From the NCBI GenBank assembly GCA_024236215.1, contig JACKKX010000001.1, positions 124,001-188,000 on the forward strand: a stretch of 64,000 nt of DNA, given 5' to 3'. Of the stretch, positions 62,858 through 64,000 are shown piece by piece. The notes beneath the pieces are model-generated. The model saw only the letters and a list, made by a program, of their open reading frames with translations. It had not been told where the DNA came from and did no database searches. The stretch's first letter is position 1. Each line of letters starts with the position of its first letter. Position numbers and translations under genes: made by a program. The DNA is from Novosphingobium sp. (GTDB lineage: Bacteria; Pseudomonadota; Alphaproteobacteria; Sphingomonadales; Sphingomonadaceae).

Positions 62858-63916
62858 TCAGCCCAGCAGCTCCTGTTCGAGCTTCTTGGCCATTTCCTCG
62901 ATGTTTTCCGGCGGCCAGCCGGGGATGTCCATGCCCAGGCGCAGGCCCATCGAGCTCAGGACTTCCTTGATCTCGTTGAGGCTCTTGCGGCCGAAGTTGG
63001 GGGTGCGGAGCATCTCGGCCTCGGTCTTCTGGACCAGGTCGCCGATGTAGATGATGTTGTCGTTCTTGAGGCAGTTGGCGCTGCGCACCGACAGTTCCAG
63101 CTCGTCGACCTTCTTGAGCAGGTAGCGGTTGAGCTGGTTGGTGTCGCTTTCCTCGGCGGGCGCGGCGGCCATCCCGATCATCGGCGAGGTGCCGACCGGG
63201 ATCATGTCCTCGAAGTGGACGAACAGCGAGAGCTGGTCCTGAAGGATCCGCGCGGCATAGGCCACGGCATCTTCCGGGGTGACGGTGCCATCGGTTTCGA
63301 CCGTGAGGTTGAGCTTGTCGTAATCAAGCTCCTGCCCGATGCGCGCGTTCTCGACCTTGTAGCTGACCTGGCGGACCGGCGAGTACAGCGAATCGACCGG
63401 GATCAGCCCGATCGGCGCGTCGGCCGGACGGTTCGACACTGCGGGGACATAGCCTTTGCCGGTATCGGCAGTCAGTTCCATGTTGAGCGTCGCACCCTCA
63501 TCGAGGTGGCAGATCACCAGATCCTTGTTCATCACCTCGATATCGCCGGTAACCGCGATATCGCCAGCGGTGACTTCACCCGGGCCGGTGGCCGAAAGCT
63601 GCAGCCGCTTGGGGCCTTCGCCCTGCATCCTGAGCGCGATCTGCTTCACGTTGAGCACGATGTCGGTGACATCTTCGCGCACACCTGCCAGCGAGGAGAA
63701 TTCGTGCAGCACGTTCTCGATCTTGATCGAGGTGATCGCGGCACCCTGCAGGCTGGAAAGCAGCACGCGGCGCAGCGCATTGCCCAGAGTCAGGCCGAAA
63801 CCGCGCTCGAGCGGCTCGGCGACGAAGGTCGCGCGGCGCTTGGGGTCGTTGCCCGCCTTCACTTCGAGGGCGTTGGGCTTCTTGAGTTCCTGCCAGTTCT
63901 TGATGTTGACAGTCAT
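62858..63916 (-). CDS. rpoA: RNA polymerase alpha subunit
   Basis: 352 residues. The N-terminal domain contains [43 protein letters not shown] and the LNV-x-x-IAL segment; the C-terminal domain has [47 protein letters not shown] for UP-element and activator contacts. The N-terminus [15 protein letters not shown] is usual for sphingomonads. GGGGAAG lies close to ATG 63916. It probably follows rpsK, outside the window. Confidence 0.98.
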   Translation of the reverse strand: MTVNIKNWQELKKPNALEVKAGNDPKRRATFVAEPLERGFGLTLGNALRRVLLSSLQGAAITSIKIENVLHEFSSLAGVREDVTDIVLNVKQIALRMQGEGPKRLQLSATGPGEVTAGDIAVTGDIEVMNKDLVICHLDEGATLNMELTADTGKGYVPAVSNRPADAPIGLIPVDSLYSPVRQVSYKVENARIGQELDYDKLNLTVETDGTVTPEDAVAYAARILQDQLSLFVHFEDMIPVGTSPMIGMAAAPAEESDTNQLNRYLLKKVDELELSVRSANCLKNDNIIYIGDLVQKTEAEMLRTPNFGRKSLNEIKEVLSSMGLRLGMDIPGWPPENIEEMAKKLEQELLG

Positions 63917-63948
63917 GGACTTCCCCTGGGATCAATTTTTGGCGGAAA

Positions 63949-63975
63949 GCCGCTGCTCTCGATGAGAGCCGCGGC
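63949..63975 (-). promoter_or_regulatory. hairpin upstream of rpoA
   Basis: GCCGC-x-GCTCTC and GAGAGC-x-GCGGC form a stem with a GAT loop, 33 bases before the rpoA start. It may be an attenuator or RNA-processing stem in the ribosomal operon mRNA. Its upstream gene is not in the window. Confidence 0.45.
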
Positions 63976-64000
63976 CGATCCGAAACTGCGACGAGGCGAC

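Noticed and set aside
1-64000. tRNA, rRNA, CRISPR arrays, prophage, toxin-antitoxin or defence genes
   Set aside because: No cloverleaf, repeat-spacer pattern, integrase or known system gene was seen in the spacers, though a small RNA could be missed by eye.

Overview
The window is a compact, high-GC, gene-dense chromosomal segment from an alphaproteobacterium, most likely a member of the Sphingomonadales (Sphingomonadaceae or Erythrobacteraceae). The evidence is gene content and order: pckA divergent from a ChvI/ChvG-type pair followed by a short HprK, RapZ, a mannose-type EIIA and HPr; hisG-hisD-nusB-thiL-hppA; the bolA / J-domain / cobS set; an H+-translocating pyrophosphatase; and many overlapping ATGA, GTGA and TGATG junctions. 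I cannot name a genus from sequence alone. No tRNA, rRNA, CRISPR array, transposase or phage gene was recognised, so this reads as core chromosome with one or two accessory patches.

Layout. 1-3.6 kb: end of a NUDIX CoA pyrophosphatase, tRNA nucleotidyltransferase, a membrane-anchored aspartic protease, a secreted protein and an outer-membrane-like barrel. 3.6-7.4 kb (minus strand): ParC, ferredoxin and cysteine desulfurase. 7.5-12.2 kb: an alpha/beta hydrolase, a DUF885 metallopeptidase and a large acyltransferase. 12.2-13.9 kb: small proteins of unknown role. 14-20.3 kb: PEP carboxykinase, the ChvI-ChvG pair and the nitrogen-type phosphotransferase components. 20.3-27.7 kb: RNA modification, DNA repair and one-carbon genes (SpoU methylase, RmuC, formate-THF ligase, peptide deformylase, RecR, Fmt, TruA). 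27.7-35.5 kb: an MDR oxidoreductase, a beta-propeller/amidohydrolase fusion, a thioredoxin-like protein, CobS and a membrane diguanylate cyclase.

35.5-39.5 kb holds a seven-gene TetR-led operon (three VOC proteins, a glutathione S-transferase, an AHSA1/SRPBCC protein and a membrane protein) whose regulator start codon lies inside a TetR-type palindrome. It sits between the J-domain/bolA pair and cobS, genes commonly close together in this group. 40-44.2 kb: bolA, pirin, a short-chain dehydrogenase, an epoxide-hydrolase-like protein and LtrA, all closely packed. 44.2-50.9 kb: a DUF2332 protein, then hisG-hisD-nusB-thiL and hppA; thiL appears to use a CTG start. 51-58.5 kb: a GNAT/FemAB-like protein, TesB, a roughly 1 kb lower-GC gap with dispersed repeats, UvrC, and a wax-ester-synthase-like acyltransferase with an alpha/beta hydrolase. 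58.6-64 kb (minus strand): two related secreted proteins, a prolyl oligopeptidase, rplQ and rpoA; the rpoA-rplQ spacer carries a perfect 33-bp inverted repeat.

Nothing here is clearly a new large system such as a defence island or biosynthetic cluster. The best candidates for something undescribed are the TetR/VOC/GST operon, the rpoA-rplQ hairpin, the CTG start of thiL and the paired Gly/Arg/Tyr-rich secreted proteins.
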